DNA of 64,000 nt from Maricaulis sp. (GCA_002692855.1 NZMJ01000012.1:32709-96708), one strand, 5' to 3'; positions 52,050-62,747 are shown, numbered from the stretch's first letter. Made by a program: numbers and translations. The notes: generated from the letters alone by a model not told the origin.

Positions 52050-55000
52050 ATGAGTTCTGTCGTTGGCGTCGCGCACGCCTTCACCAAGGCAACCTTCACG
52101 AAGGCCGCCAAAGCCCGCTGGGCCGAAATCTGCGGTGCCGATTCCATCAATGAACGCACCCGCTCCTTCCTCGACCAGATCTATGACGACGCGCTGGCGG
52201 AAGACCTGGAAGGGATTTCAGCCTCTGACGTCGCGTCGATGGCGGCGGAGTTCTACCGCTGGGGCCAGACCCGCAAGCCCGGCGAGATCATCGTGCGCGT
52301 CCGGCCGTCCGGTGCCGACGACCAGCCCGACATCGGCCGCGACATCGTCGAGATTGTCGGTCCTGACCGGCCCTTCCTGGTTGATTCGGTGATGGGCGAG
52401 ATCGGCGCGCACGGGCTCGACGTCCTCGCCATGTTCCACCCCATCCTTGACCCCGTCCGAAAGGGCGGCCGGCCCGAATCCCTGATCCAGGTCCATATCG
52501 AGCAGCTCGACCCCGAACGCCGGGCCAAGTTCGAGGCGGATCTGGTCTCGACCTTGAAGGATGTCGAGCTGGCCACCGATGACTGGGCCGACATGCGCGC
52601 CTCGATGGACATGGCCATCGCCCACGTCGAGAACGCCAGCACACCCGCCTCGATGGAAGAGAAGGCCGAAGCGCTCGAATTCCTGCGCTGGCTGCGGGAT
52701 GACCACTTCGCCTTCCTCGGCTGCCGGGTCTATGAATTCCAGGTCGATGAGGCCGGCCACATCGCCGACCGCAATCCCACGATCCAGCCCGGTTCGGGGC
52801 GCGGCATCCTGCGCGATCCTGACCGCCAGGTCCTGCGCGAAGGATCCGAACCGGCCTTGCTGACCCCGGCCATCGAGAATTTCCTCAACGAGCCGTCCCC
52901 GATCATCGTCGCCAAGGCGAACATCAAGTCGCGCGTCCACCGCCGCGTCTACATGGATTACATCGGTGTGAAACGGTATCGCGAGGACGGCACCGTCTTC
53001 GGCGAGGCCCGTTTCGTGGGCCTGTTCACCGCCGACGCCTATGACCGCATGGCGCGCGATGTGCCGCTGATCCGGCGCAAGGTCCGCCGCGTCCTGGAAC
53101 GCGCCGACAAGGTGCCGGGCACGCACAGCGAGAAGAAGCTGCGCAACATCGTCGAGAACTACCCCCGCGACGAGCTGTTCCAGACCGAGGAGGACGACCT
53201 CCTTCAGCTCAGCCTTGGCATTCTTCACCTCTATGACCGGCCGCGCACGAAGCTGTTCATCCGGCGTGACCGGTTCGACCGCTTTGTCTCGGTCCTGCTT
53301 TTCGTGCCGCGCGACCGCTATAATTCGAAGGTCCGCGAGCAGGCCGGCGAACTGATCCGCAAGTCCTTTGACGGACGCCTGTCGGCCTATTATCCGCAAT
53401 TCGGTGACGGCCCGCTGGCACGCGTCCATTTCATCATCGGCCTCGATCCGTTCAATCACCCCGAACCCGACACGATCGAGCTTGAACGCGCGGTCGCCAC
53501 GCTCGCGCGGACCTGGGACGATGATTTCGAGACGCTGGCGCGCCGTGGCCTGTCCGAAGACCTGCGCAATCGCCTTGCTGCCTACGAGAACGCCTTCTCG
53601 GCCGGCTACCGCGAACGCTTCAGCCCCGAGGACGGCATCGAGGATCTGGTCAAGATCGAGAGCCTGTGCCCCGACGCTCCGCTGGCGGCGCGCGTCTATC
53701 GCACCGAGCGCGACGGCGAGTTCGGTCTGCGTCTGAAACTCTATCGCGCCGGTGAGGCCGTTCTCCTGTCCGATGTCATGCCGGTGCTGGAGAATATGGG
53801 CCTGACCGTGCTCCAGGAGTCCGGCTATGAAGTCGAACGCGGACGGGGCAGCGAACCGATTGCCTTTGTTCACGATTTCGAGATGCGCTTCGATGGCGGG
53901 TCGGGCCGCAGCTGGGACGAATTTGCCCCGGCGTTCGAGGACGCGCTGCTCGCCATCCTGCACAACCGAACCGAGAATGACGGCTTCAACCGCCTGATCC
54001 TGCAACTGGGCGTCAGCTGGCGCGAGGCCGCCTTCCTGCGCACCTGTGCACGCTACCGCCAGCAGACCGGGCTCGATCCGTCGCAGGCGATCCAGGAAGA
54101 GGCGCTGGCTGCCAATCCTGACATCGCGCAAGGCCTCCTGGACCTGGCGCGCACCAAGTTCGACCCGGCGCTCGATATTGACCGCGAAGCCCGGCGTCAG
54201 GCGGCCGAGAAAACGTCGGAAGACCTGCGCACCCGGCTCGAAGCCGTTGCCAGTCTCGACCACGACCGGGTGCTGCGCCGCCTGCTGCGCCTGATCGAGG
54301 CCACGCTGCGGACGAGCTATTACCAGACCGGCGAAGACGGCCGGCCCAAGGCCCATATCGCCATCAAGATCGCCAGCCGCGAGGTCGAGGAACTCCCGCT
54401 TCCCAAGCCGCACCGCGAGATTTTCGTCTGGTCCCCGAATGTGGAGGGCGTCCATATCCGCTTTGGACCCGTCGCACGCGGCGGTCTGCGCTGGTCGGAC
54501 CGGCGCGACGATTTCCGTACCGAGGTCCTGGGCCTGGTGAAGGCGCAGCAGGTCAAGAATGCCGTCATCGTGCCGGTCGGTTCGAAGGGCGGTTTCTATC
54601 CCAAGCAATTGCCCCGGACCGGAAGCCGGGAGGAATGGCTTGCCGAGGGCCAGAGCGCCTATCGCACATTCATTCGCGGCCTGCTCGATATCACCGACAA
54701 CATTGTCGATGACGTCGTGTCCCCGCCCGACCAGACGATCCGCTGGGACGACGATGACCCCTATCTCGTCGTCGCGGCCGACAAGGGCACTGCGACCTTC
54801 TCCGACATCGCCAATGGCGTCGCGACCGAGGAATATGATTTCTGGCTCGGCGATGCCTTCGCGTCGGGCGGGTCGGCCGGTTATGACCACAAGAAGATGG
54901 GCATCACGGCCCGCGGTGCATGGGAATCGGTCAAGCGCCACTTCCGTGAACTGGGCAAGGACATCCAGAACGAGGCCTTCACTGTGATCGGCGTCGGCGA

Positions 55001-56939
55001 CATGTCCGGTGACGTGTTCGGCAACGGCATGCTGCTGTCGAAAAAGACGTCGCTGATCGCCGCCTTCGACCACCGCGACATCTTCATCGACCCGAGCCCG
55101 GTCGATCTGGACGCCAGCTGGGCCGAGCGCGAACGCCTGTTCAACCTGCCCCGATCGAGCTGGCAGGATTACAATACGGACCTGATCTCCAAGGGCGGCG
55201 GTATCTTCCCGCGGTCCTCGAAAGTAATTTCGCTCACGCCGGAAATCCGCGCCCTGACCGGGATTGAGGCCGAGAAGGCCAGCCCCACCGAACTGATCAG
55301 CGCCCTTTTGCGCACCAATGTGGAATTGCTCTGGTTCGGCGGCATCGGCACCTATGTGAAGGCGACGGCGGAACAGCATTGGGAAGTCGGCGACAAGGCC
55401 AATGACGGTTTGCGGGTCAATGCCGCCGATGTGGGGGCCAGCGTCGTCGGCGAGGGTGCCAATCTGGGCTTCACCCAGGCGGCGCGGATCGAATTCGCCC
55501 GCAAGGGTGGCCGGGTCAATGCCGACTTCGTCGACAACTCTGCCGGGGTGGATACGTCTGACCACGAGGTCAACATCAAGATCCTTCTCAACCCGTTGAT
55601 GCGCCTCGGCGACATGACCCGCGAGGCCCGCAACACGCTGCTGGGCCAGATGACGGATTCCGTCGCGGCGCACGTCCTCAAGCACAATTACGACCAGACG
55701 CTCGCCATCACCATGGCCGAGAGCGAGGCCGTTGCCGACATCGACGCCCATGAACGCCTGATGGCGCGCATGGAGGTGCTGGGCAAGCTCGACCGCAAGG
55801 TCGAAGGTCTGCCCACCAGCCAGCAGATGGCAACGCTCAAGGAACAGGGCCAGGGGCTGACACGTCCCGAACTGGCCATCCTGAATTCCTACGCCAAGAT
55901 TTCGCTGTTCGATCAGCTCGTGGCGTCGGACGTTCCCGATGATCCCCATTTCGAGGCGACGCTGAAGGGCTATTTCCCCGAAGATCTCGACCGGTTCGAG
56001 GACCGCATGCAGGCGCACCGCCTGCGGCGCGAGATCATCGCCACCGTCCTCGCCAACGAGATGATCAATCTGGGCGGTCCGACCTTCGTGCACCGGGCCA
56101 AGGAATCGACCGGCGCATCCACCGCGTCCATCGCGCGCGCCTTCGAGGCCGGTCGCCAGATCTTCCGCTTCGCGGCCCTGACCGAACGGATCAACGCGCT
56201 CGACAACAAGGCGCCGGCCGAGGTCCAGATCGCCCTTCACCGCGAGATCATCCGGCTTCTGCGCCGTCAGACCTACTGGCTGGCGCGCCGTGGGCGGGGC
56301 CGGGAGGCGGATGCGCCGGTCCTGATCGATGACGTGATCGCGGCTTACCGGCCCGGTGTCGATGCCCTGCGGGAGCGGGCCGATGACATCGTGTCCGAGT
56401 TCGAGAAAAAGCGGGTGCGCCAGCGTGCCCGGGGCTTTGTATCGGCCGGGGCGCCCAAGGACCTCGCCCGCGACGTCGCCAGCCTTCGTCCGCTGACATC
56501 GTCCTCGGATGTCGTCGACCTGGCGCTGCGCAAGGACTGGCCGCTGGAATCGGCCGCCTGGGTCTATCACGCGGCCGGATCCCGCTTCACCTTTGACCGC
56601 CTGCGGTCGCTGGGCGGTGAAGTGTCGTCCGACCTGCACTGGGACCGCCTGGCTGTCCGCCGCCTGATCGAGGATCTCTACGCGAGCCAGTACACCGTCG
56701 CGGCATCGGCCATGCGCCACGCCCGCGAATCCGGTGGTGCGCTCGCCAAGGGCGTCGAAGCGCCCGGCGCCAGCTGGGCGCAGGATGTCATCGAGGCGTG
56801 GAGCGTTGCCAATGCCGAAGAGGCCGGGCGCGTCGACACCGCCATCGAGGAGCTGGAAGGCACCGGCGTCTGGACGTTGTCGAAGCTCGCCATCGCCTCG
56901 ACCCAGCTTCGCGAGATGGCCCAGAACGCCGAGCCATAG
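52050..56939 (+). CDS. gdh: NAD-dependent glutamate dehydrogenase, large (GDH-180) type
   Basis: A 1629-residue enzyme, the long-chain NAD-GDH found in Caulobacter, Pseudomonas and relatives. The N-terminal regulatory region has ACT-like segments. The catalytic core lies near residues 800-1200: GGLRWSDRRDDFRTEVLGLVKAQQVKNAVIVPVGSKGG (dicarboxylate and Lys), VVAADKGTATFSDIAN and GVGDMSGDVFGNGML (NAD binding). It oxidises glutamate to 2-oxoglutarate plus ammonium, a catabolic and anaplerotic hub. ATG 52050 follows AAGGGG; the in-frame start at 51999 gives no family match. Very long but typical. Confidence 0.95.
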   Translation: MSSVVGVAHAFTKATFTKAAKARWAEICGADSINERTRSFLDQIYDDALAEDLEGISASDVASMAAEFYRWGQTRKPGEIIVRVRPSGADDQPDIGRDIVEIVGPDRPFLVDSVMGEIGAHGLDVLAMFHPILDPVRKGGRPESLIQVHIEQLDPERRAKFEADLVSTLKDVELATDDWADMRASMDMAIAHVENASTPASMEEKAEALEFLRWLRDDHFAFLGCRVYEFQVDEAGHIADRNPTIQPGSGRGILRDPDRQVLREGSEPALLTPAIENFLNEPSPIIVAKANIKSRVHRRVYMDYIGVKRYREDGTVFGEARFVGLFTADAYDRMARDVPLIRRKVRRVLERADKVPGTHSEKKLRNIVENYPRDELFQTEEDDLLQLSLGILHLYDRPRTKLFIRRDRFDRFVSVLLFVPRDRYNSKVREQAGELIRKSFDGRLSAYYPQFGDGPLARVHFIIGLDPFNHPEPDTIELERAVATLARTWDDDFETLARRGLSEDLRNRLAAYENAFSAGYRERFSPEDGIEDLVKIESLCPDAPLAARVYRTERDGEFGLRLKLYRAGEAVLLSDVMPVLENMGLTVLQESGYEVERGRGSEPIAFVHDFEMRFDGGSGRSWDEFAPAFEDALLAILHNRTENDGFNRLILQLGVSWREAAFLRTCARYRQQTGLDPSQAIQEEALAANPDIAQGLLDLARTKFDPALDIDREARRQAAEKTSEDLRTRLEAVASLDHDRVLRRLLRLIEATLRTSYYQTGEDGRPKAHIAIKIASREVEELPLPKPHREIFVWSPNVEGVHIRFGPVARGGLRWSDRRDDFRTEVLGLVKAQQVKNAVIVPVGSKGGFYPKQLPRTGSREEWLAEGQSAYRTFIRGLLDITDNIVDDVVSPPDQTIRWDDDDPYLVVAADKGTATFSDIANGVATEEYDFWLGDAFASGGSAGYDHKKMGITARGAWESVKRHFRELGKDIQNEAFTVIGVGDMSGDVFGNGMLLSKKTSLIAAFDHRDIFIDPSPVDLDASWAERERLFNLPRSSWQDYNTDLISKGGGIFPRSSKVISLTPEIRALTGIEAEKASPTELISALLRTNVELLWFGGIGTYVKATAEQHWEVGDKANDGLRVNAADVGASVVGEGANLGFTQAARIEFARKGGRVNADFVDNSAGVDTSDHEVNIKILLNPLMRLGDMTREARNTLLGQMTDSVAAHVLKHNYDQTLAITMAESEAVADIDAHERLMARMEVLGKLDRKVEGLPTSQQMATLKEQGQGLTRPELAILNSYAKISLFDQLVASDVPDDPHFEATLKGYFPEDLDRFEDRMQAHRLRREIIATVLANEMINLGGPTFVHRAKESTGASTASIARAFEAGRQIFRFAALTERINALDNKAPAEVQIALHREIIRLLRRQTYWLARRGRGREADAPVLIDDVIAAYRPGVDALRERADDIVSEFEKKRVRQRARGFVSAGAPKDLARDVASLRPLTSSSDVVDLALRKDWPLESAAWVYHAAGSRFTFDRLRSLGGEVSSDLHWDRLAVRRLIEDLYASQYTVAASAMRHARESGGALAKGVEAPGASWAQDVIEAWSVANAEEAGRVDTAIEELEGTGVWTLSKLAIASTQLREMAQNAEP

Positions 56940-56943
56940 ACGG

Positions 56944-57795
56944 TCAGCCGGGCAGGCGTCGTTTCAGGAAATCGGTAAAGGCCGCTTCGGCGGCCTTTGC
57001 TTTTTCCGGGTCGAAGACGAGCCCGGAGGTCGCGAGGTGATTGTCCTCGTCGAAGCCGTGCGTCACGCCGGTCCAGATCTGCCAGCTGACATCGGCGCCT
57101 TCGGCTTTCTGGCGTTCAAACACCCGGATGGATTCGGTCTCGTCGCACACCGAATCCGCCTCGACCAGTATCGCCTCGATCGGGACGCCCTCGGCCCAGT
57201 TGCGGCCGCGCGAGCGCGCCGGGAATCCGTTGAACGGATAAAAGACCAGCCCGGCTTTCACGCCGCGTAGTGCCCGGTGCGGCAAGTGAAAGAGGTTGAG
57301 AGGCGGCTTTCCGTCCTTCACCAGCGTCAGCGTGTCGAGCAGCGTCCAGCCGCCATGACTCCAGCCCGCGACCACGATCCGCCGCGAATCCGCGCGCGGA
57401 TGGCGCCGCACGATCTCCAGCGTGGCGAGCAGGTCGCCCGACCGTTCCGGGGCGCGCAGCCGCGCGCCGGTGCAGACCTTGGCCAGGGCTTCGTCATAGG
57501 AAATCGAGCGCATCGCGAGCGAGTCGGGTGCAAAGGCGATGACACCATTGGCGGCAGCAAGCCTGCCATAGCGTTCGGTCACACCGCGCGGACCGCCGCA
57601 GCCATGCAGCAGGATGACCGCCGGGAAGGGGCCTGGCCCTTCAGGAACATAGACGCGCGTGGCGCGGCGTAACTTGGCGGCCAGCGCCACAAGCCGGTAT
57701 TGCGGCAGATCGGATCCGAAGCCGCGCGCGCGCGCGGCGGCGTAGAGGCCGCCCGCGACAGCCAACAGGGCCATGAGGATTATTGCCGCGATCAT
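56944..57795 (-). CDS. dienelactone hydrolase-like alpha/beta hydrolase
   Basis: A 283-residue protein with one N-terminal hydrophobic helix (anchor or signal). The alpha/beta-hydrolase core has oxyanion segment ILLHGCGGPRG, nucleophile elbow GWSHGGW (Ser at centre), acid near LVEADSVC, and final His in GVTHGFDEDN. Substrate unknown; resembles small dienelactone-hydrolase-family esterases. Its start overlaps the paralogue's stop by 4 nt. It is the last gene of the purH run. Confidence 0.85.
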   Translation of the reverse strand: MIAAIILMALLAVAGGLYAAARARGFGSDLPQYRLVALAAKLRRATRVYVPEGPGPFPAVILLHGCGGPRGVTERYGRLAAANGVIAFAPDSLAMRSISYDEALAKVCTGARLRAPERSGDLLATLEIVRRHPRADSRRIVVAGWSHGGWTLLDTLTLVKDGKPPLNLFHLPHRALRGVKAGLVFYPFNGFPARSRGRNWAEGVPIEAILVEADSVCDETESIRVFERQKAEGADVSWQIWTGVTHGFDEDNHLATSGLVFDPEKAKAAEAAFTDFLKRRLPG

Positions 57796-58649
57796 TCGCC
57801 CTGGCCGCCCATCACCTCCACGACCAGCGCCCGCGCCCGCGCCGATGCTTCCGCATCATATTGCATGCGCGGGTCGAGGATGGGGGAATTGGGCTCATCA
57901 AAGGCGTGGGACAGCCCGTCCCAGGAGTCCAGCGTGACCGGCTGGCCGTCTGCAATGGCCGCGCGCGCGGCGGTCTCGCAGGGCTCGGTCCTTGCCACCA
58001 GGTCATTGCCCGACAGGATGATCTGAAGCGGACGCAGGGTGTGAAGCCCGGTCCGGTCGGTCCGCGATGGCCACCCGCACCACGGATAGAAGATGATCGC
58101 GCTCTCGACCCCGTCCAGCGATCCGGTCTCGTGATCGAGTGCGGGGACGGGTGACGCCTCGGCTTCGAAACCCAGTGCATCGAGTATGGTCCAGCCGCCA
58201 TGACTCCAGCCGATCAGGGTCAGGCGATCCGGGTCGATCGCGTCGAGGGTACGCACTTCGGCGACAGCGGCAAACACGTCTGCCGCACGCTCCTGCCCCC
58301 AAAGGCGGAATCCGCCGCAGACCTGGGTCATCGCGCCCATCCGGCCGATCCCGCGCGCGGCGTTGGAATCGACGATCACCGCCGCATAGCCGGCCTCGTT
58401 CAGGGCGAGCGCATAATCATCCTGGACCTGGCGGACGCCGCCGCATCCGTGAAACATCAGCGCGGCAGGAACCGGCCCCGTCGCCGTTTCCGGCAAGCGG
58501 ATGTCGAGATACGGGGCAAGAAAGCCGGTATGGGTATCCAGCGGCCGCGCCGTGACTCCGGCAGCCGTCGCATTGGACATCAGCCCGGCAAAGATGATGA
58601 GCACCAGGAAGGCGGTTGTCCCGCCGCCGAAGAGCAGGAGCCGTTTCAC
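57792..58649 (-). CDS. dienelactone hydrolase-like alpha/beta hydrolase (tandem paralogue)
   Basis: A 285-residue relative of the next gene: N-terminal helix, MFHGCGGVRQ oxyanion block, the same GWSHGGW elbow, acid in LSGNDLV, and His in DGLSHAFDEPN. Tandem duplication is likely. GTG 58649 is the start, 1 bp after the purH TAA; the overlapping text reads TAATGTGA, so an ATG-TGA is nested out of frame. It is co-translated with the downstream copy through ATGA overlap (57792-57795). Confidence 0.83.
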   Translation of the reverse strand: MKRLLLFGGGTTAFLVLIIFAGLMSNATAAGVTARPLDTHTGFLAPYLDIRLPETATGPVPAALMFHGCGGVRQVQDDYALALNEAGYAAVIVDSNAARGIGRMGAMTQVCGGFRLWGQERAADVFAAVAEVRTLDAIDPDRLTLIGWSHGGWTILDALGFEAEASPVPALDHETGSLDGVESAIIFYPWCGWPSRTDRTGLHTLRPLQIILSGNDLVARTEPCETAARAAIADGQPVTLDSWDGLSHAFDEPNSPILDPRMQYDAEASARARALVVEVMGGQGE

Positions 58650-58650
58650 A

Positions 58651-60246
58651 TTAATGCCGGAAATGCCGCATGCCGGTGAAGACCATGGCGATGCCCGCCG
58701 CATTCGCTGCGGCGATCACCTCGTCGTCGCGCACCGAACCGCCCGGCTGGATCACAGCCGTTGCCCCCGCCGAAATCGCGGCCTCAAGCCCGTCAGCGAA
58801 GGGAAAGAAGGCGTCCGAGGCACAGGCCGACCCCTGGGTCATCGGCGTGTCCCACTCGTTTTCCTTTGCGGTGTCCTCGGCCTTGCGCACGGCGAGGCGT
58901 GCGGCTTCCACGCGGCTGGTCTGGCCCATCCCGACCCCGGCGGTCATGCCGTCCTTGGCATAGACGATCGCATTTGACTTGGTGTGCTTGACGACTTTCC
59001 AGGCAAACAGCAGGTCGGCGAGTTCCTGTTCGGTGGGCTCGCGCTCGGTGACGGTTTTCAGGTCCTCGGCGGTAATCATGCCCCAGTCGCGCTCCTGGAC
59101 CAGAAGTCCGCCGGCAACGCTCTTAACCGTCCAGCTCGCCTGGTTGGCATCCGGCATTGATCCGGTCAGAAGGACGCGCAGATTGGTCTTGCCGGACAGG
59201 ATGTCCAGCGCCGCCTTGTCGGCATCCGGCGCGATCACGACCTCCAGGAAAATCTTGGTCAGCGCGTCGGCGGTCTCCGCGTCGATCGGCTGGTTGAAGG
59301 CGACGATGCCGCCAAAGGCCGAAACCGGATCGGCCGTGAAGGCGCGCTCATAGGCATCAAGGACAGATTTCCCCGTCGCCACGCCGCACGGATTGGCGTG
59401 CTTGACGATAACCGCGGCAGCGCCCGCTTCGGGATCAAACTCGCCTGCCAGTTCGAACGCAGCGTCGGCATCGGCCAGATTGTTGTAGGACAACGCCTTG
59501 CCCTGGATCTGTCGGGCGCTCGCCACGCCGGGTCGCGGTGCGCCGCCGGCGTGGAAGGCTGCTGCCTGGTGCGGGTTCTCGCCATAGCGCAGCGCCTCGA
59601 TCAGCTTGCCACCGAACACGCGGTAAGCAGGGGCCGTCTCGCCATTCTCGGCCGCGAACCAGGACGAGACGGCAGCGTCATAGGATGCCGTGCGCGCATA
59701 GGTCTTGGCCGCAAGGGCCCGGCGCAACTCCAGCGGAGTCGCGCCGTCATTGGCGTCCATTGCCTCCAGCACCGCATCGGCGTCTTCATTGTCGGTGCAG
59801 ACCGCGACGAAAGGATGGTTCTTGGCCGCCGCGCGCAGCATGGCCGGACCGCCAATGTCGATATTCTCGATGCATTCCTCGAACGGCGCGCCTTCGGAGA
59901 CGGTCCGCTCGAACGGGTAGAGATTGACGAAGAGCAGGTCGATCTCGGGAATCGAATGGGCTGCCATGGATTCGCGGTCTTCGGCATTGTCGCGCCGGCC
60001 AAGCAGTCCACCGTGAACCCGCGGGTGCAGCGTCTTCAGCCGGCCGTCCATCATCTCGGGAAACTCGGTCACATCCGAAACGTCGAGGGCGTCGATACCT
60101 GCGGCCTTGAGGGCTTTCAGCGTGCCGCCGGTGGACAGGATTTCCACGCCGCGGTCCTGCAGGCGGCGCGCGCGGTCTTCAAGGCCGTCCTTGTCGGACA
60201 GGGAGATCAGGGCGCGCCGGACAGGAACGAGATCGGTCTGGGTCAT
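58651..60246 (-). CDS. purH: bifunctional AICAR transformylase / IMP cyclohydrolase
   Basis: A 531-residue enzyme catalysing the last two steps of IMP synthesis. The N-terminal MGS-like cyclohydrolase opens [33 protein letters not shown]. The AICAR transformylase half has [21 protein letters not shown] and a C-terminal [32 protein letters not shown] 60246 (MTQTDL) is the family start. Downstream two hydrolases follow within 1 bp and with overlap. Confidence 0.96.
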   Translation of the reverse strand: MTQTDLVPVRRALISLSDKDGLEDRARRLQDRGVEILSTGGTLKALKAAGIDALDVSDVTEFPEMMDGRLKTLHPRVHGGLLGRRDNAEDRESMAAHSIPEIDLLFVNLYPFERTVSEGAPFEECIENIDIGGPAMLRAAAKNHPFVAVCTDNEDADAVLEAMDANDGATPLELRRALAAKTYARTASYDAAVSSWFAAENGETAPAYRVFGGKLIEALRYGENPHQAAAFHAGGAPRPGVASARQIQGKALSYNNLADADAAFELAGEFDPEAGAAAVIVKHANPCGVATGKSVLDAYERAFTADPVSAFGGIVAFNQPIDAETADALTKIFLEVVIAPDADKAALDILSGKTNLRVLLTGSMPDANQASWTVKSVAGGLLVQERDWGMITAEDLKTVTEREPTEQELADLLFAWKVVKHTKSNAIVYAKDGMTAGVGMGQTSRVEAARLAVRKAEDTAKENEWDTPMTQGSACASDAFFPFADGLEAAISAGATAVIQPGGSVRDDEVIAAANAAGIAMVFTGMRHFRH

Positions 60247-60321
60247 GGGGGCTCTTGGCATCATCGGGGGACAGGAAAGGGCTAGCACCAAAGCGCGCGG
60301 GGGCAAAGCGCCGGAAGGCGA

Positions 60322-62079
60322 TCAACCGGAGTTTTTGCCGGTTGCATTGCCGACGCGGCCGAGCCGCTGGAAGGCCCAGCGGACCCGGTTGGGAGGGCGC
60401 TCTCCGGCGCCATAGGGTTCAGCCTCGCCCTGGATGACAAGCTGCGACGTGCGCACGGGTGCGCCCGTCCCGCCCAGCCAGACCGACCGTTCGATGCGTA
60501 CCGGCCCGCCATCCGTGCGAAAGCGCCAGCCATCGCCGGTCGGCAGCACCAGAAGCGCGCTCATGGCATCGCGAGACAGCGACGCGCGCACGCCGGGATG
60601 CAGGTGAAACCGGATGGCAAATCGGATATGCGCCTCGGGATCCTCTGGCGGGCCGTCTTCGACAGGACGCGACAAGGCGTCTTCGCCGCGCATGTCGCCG
60701 CCGTCTGCGGCCAGGAAGACCCGCCGCCGGTGCATCAGCCCCAGCGTTTCGCGGTAGCCGTCATGACTGGCCTCCAGCCACAGGCCGATTTCCTCTTCGG
60801 TCCGGCGGGCGGTGACCTGGCCGGGGCCGGACGCGAAACGCGGACCCAGGAGGGCGCGGGCGCCGCGCGGCGGCAACAGTCGGCACGAGGAGGTTTCTTC
60901 GAGCGTCAACGTCGAATGAGCCGCCGTTGCCCGCACGACCTGGCGCCAGCTGTGGGGCTGGTCGTCGGTCCACCCGCAATTGACGATGATCCGGCCACCC
61001 GCGGCCGAGAATTCCATCGACAGCGCGCTCGCATGTGCGTCCGTGCCTAGGGCGCCGCCGGGGGGTGTGCCTGCGTCAAGCAGGACGGTGGCGCCGCCGG
61101 CTTCCGCGCGGTGATAACCCGAATGCGGCGCGAAACCGAAACTGCGTTCGCCGGTTCGCGATCCCGACAGGGCCGCTTCGATGGCCTTGCGGTCACCGGC
61201 TCCGCCCCCGTGAAAACAGGCGAGTCCGCCGTCATTCATTCGGAAGAACCGGACCAGGGGCGCCATCCGGTCGATGGCCTTGCGGATCGGTTCGGGCAGG
61301 GTCTGGTTGGCGGCCTCGGCCGCGGCGTCGAGCGTCACCAGGTCGATCAGCGTGTCGGCAGCGGCTTCGGGCGATCGCGACACATGCCCGCCATCGGCGT
61401 GGACCTGCCGCGCCAGTTCCTGGGTCAGCAGCGCCAGCCCTGCAGCACCCTGCGGCGCGCACTCCGACAGGCACAGGCCGCCGAGCGACAGGGCATAAGC
61501 GGCGCGAAGGCGCTTGCGCCCGTCGCTTGCGAGGCTGGCCGTGCGCTTCAAATGCCGGATCTGACGATCGAGCGAGACCAGCCGTTGGTGTCCCGCCTCG
61601 CCGGAAAACAGCACCTCGCCGGCCTCCAGCCACGCCGTGATTCGGGTCGGCAGCACGTCCGGCGACCAGGCGAAGCCATTCCATCCGCCCATCGCCTCGA
61701 TCCATTGATCGGTGAGCTGACAGGCAAGTTCCGGTGCGGCCTCGTCTTCGCAAGCCAACAGGTCACGCAGCCAGACGAAGCTGTGCAGGCGGGAGGCAAA
61801 TTCGCGCGACGGCAGCGCTCGAATCCACGGGGATTGTGACGTATCCTCGAGTTCCAGCGTGTCACCGCAAAATGAAAACCGGCCGTCAAGAATCGCGGAC
61901 CCGCGCGCCGCGTCCGGCGTGCGCAGGAGCGGGGGCAGGGCCTCGATGCGCAGCGCCTTGCGCTCGGGCAAGGCCAGCGCGCGCCAGGGCGGTATCGCGT
62001 TCAGCGTCTCGGACGCTTCCCGGCGAACCAGAAGCGACAAGGCCTCGGTGTAGTCCTTGAACCCGATCCGGCGCACCAT
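60322..62079 (-). CDS. heparinase II/III-family protein
   Basis: A 585-residue protein: an (alpha/alpha) toroid N-terminal half (about 60-300: LTDQWIEAMGGWNGFAWSPDVLPTRITAWL, LRAAYALSLGGLCLSECAPQGAAGLA) and a beta-rich heparinase C-terminal half (about 310-570: HSGYHRAEAGG, TDAHASALSMEFSAAGGRIIVNCGW). Alphaproteobacteria often carry such a gene between rpe/rsmB and purH. The target is probably an acidic polysaccharide or a cell-surface glycan; unproven. No signal peptide is obvious. ATG 62079 lies 5 bp after the rpe stop. Confidence 0.87.
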   Translation of the reverse strand: MVRRIGFKDYTEALSLLVRREASETLNAIPPWRALALPERKALRIEALPPLLRTPDAARGSAILDGRFSFCGDTLELEDTSQSPWIRALPSREFASRLHSFVWLRDLLACEDEAAPELACQLTDQWIEAMGGWNGFAWSPDVLPTRITAWLEAGEVLFSGEAGHQRLVSLDRQIRHLKRTASLASDGRKRLRAAYALSLGGLCLSECAPQGAAGLALLTQELARQVHADGGHVSRSPEAAADTLIDLVTLDAAAEAANQTLPEPIRKAIDRMAPLVRFFRMNDGGLACFHGGGAGDRKAIEAALSGSRTGERSFGFAPHSGYHRAEAGGATVLLDAGTPPGGALGTDAHASALSMEFSAAGGRIIVNCGWTDDQPHSWRQVVRATAAHSTLTLEETSSCRLLPPRGARALLGPRFASGPGQVTARRTEEEIGLWLEASHDGYRETLGLMHRRRVFLAADGGDMRGEDALSRPVEDGPPEDPEAHIRFAIRFHLHPGVRASLSRDAMSALLVLPTGDGWRFRTDGGPVRIERSVWLGGTGAPVRTSQLVIQGEAEPYGAGERPPNRVRWAFQRLGRVGNATGKNSG

Positions 62080-62084
62080 CCCGG

Positions 62085-62747
62085 TCAGCCGCCCCGAAGC
62101 GCGGCGATATTGGAGGCATAGTGATCCGGACCGCCCTTGAAGACGGCTGTTCCGGCGACCAGCGCATGGGCCCCGGCATCCAGGCATTGCCGCGCCGTCT
62201 CGGCGTTCACCCCGCCATCCACTTCGACCAGCGTGGGCAATTCCATCGCGTCGATCAGTGTGCGCAGGGCCTCGATCTTTCTCAGCTGGCCCGTAATGAA
62301 GCTCTGTCCGCCAAAGCCCGGATTGACGCTCATCACCAGGACGACGTCGAGTTCCTCGATCACGTGGTCGAGGACGGTTTCCGGTGTGGACGGGTTGAGG
62401 GCCGCCCCGGCCTTCGCCCCGGCGGCCTTGATCGCCTGCACCGTGCGATGGAAATGCGGCCCGGCCTCGGGATGCGCGGTGATGATGTCGGCCCCGGCCT
62501 CGGCAAACGCCTCAATGAAAGGATCGATCGGCTGGATCATCAGGTGCACGTCGAACGGCTTTTTCGTGTGCGGGCGCAACGCCTTGATGACGGCCGGACC
62601 GATCGTCAGATTGGGCACGTAATGCCCGTCCATCACGTCAATGTGGATCCAGTCGGCGCCGGCCGCGTCGATGGCACGGACTTCGTCGCCCAGACGGGCA
62701 AAGTCGGCGGAAAGGATCGACGGGGCGATCAGCGCGTTTTGAGCCAT
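62085..62747 (-). CDS. rpe: ribulose-phosphate 3-epimerase
   Basis: A 220-residue TIM barrel. Motifs: [17 protein letters not shown] (7-23), [17 protein letters not shown] with metal-binding His/Asp, [29 protein letters not shown] and [28 protein letters not shown]. Interconverts ribulose-5-P and xylulose-5-P in pentose-phosphate metabolism. It lies between rsmB and the heparinase gene, 5 bp from the latter. Confidence 0.96.
   Translation of the reverse strand: MAQNALIAPSILSADFARLGDEVRAIDAAGADWIHIDVMDGHYVPNLTIGPAVIKALRPHTKKPFDVHLMIQPIDPFIEAFAEAGADIITAHPEAGPHFHRTVQAIKAAGAKAGAALNPSTPETVLDHVIEELDVVLVMSVNPGFGGQSFITGQLRKIEALRTLIDAMELPTLVEVDGGVNAETARQCLDAGAHALVAGTAVFKGGPDHYASNIAALRGG

Noticed and set aside
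52218..56720. 1500-codon open frame on the minus strand opposite the glutamate dehydrogenase
   Set aside because: A G+C-driven antisense shadow; composition is Gly/Asp/His/Gln-rich without family motifs, while the plus strand is clearly GDH.
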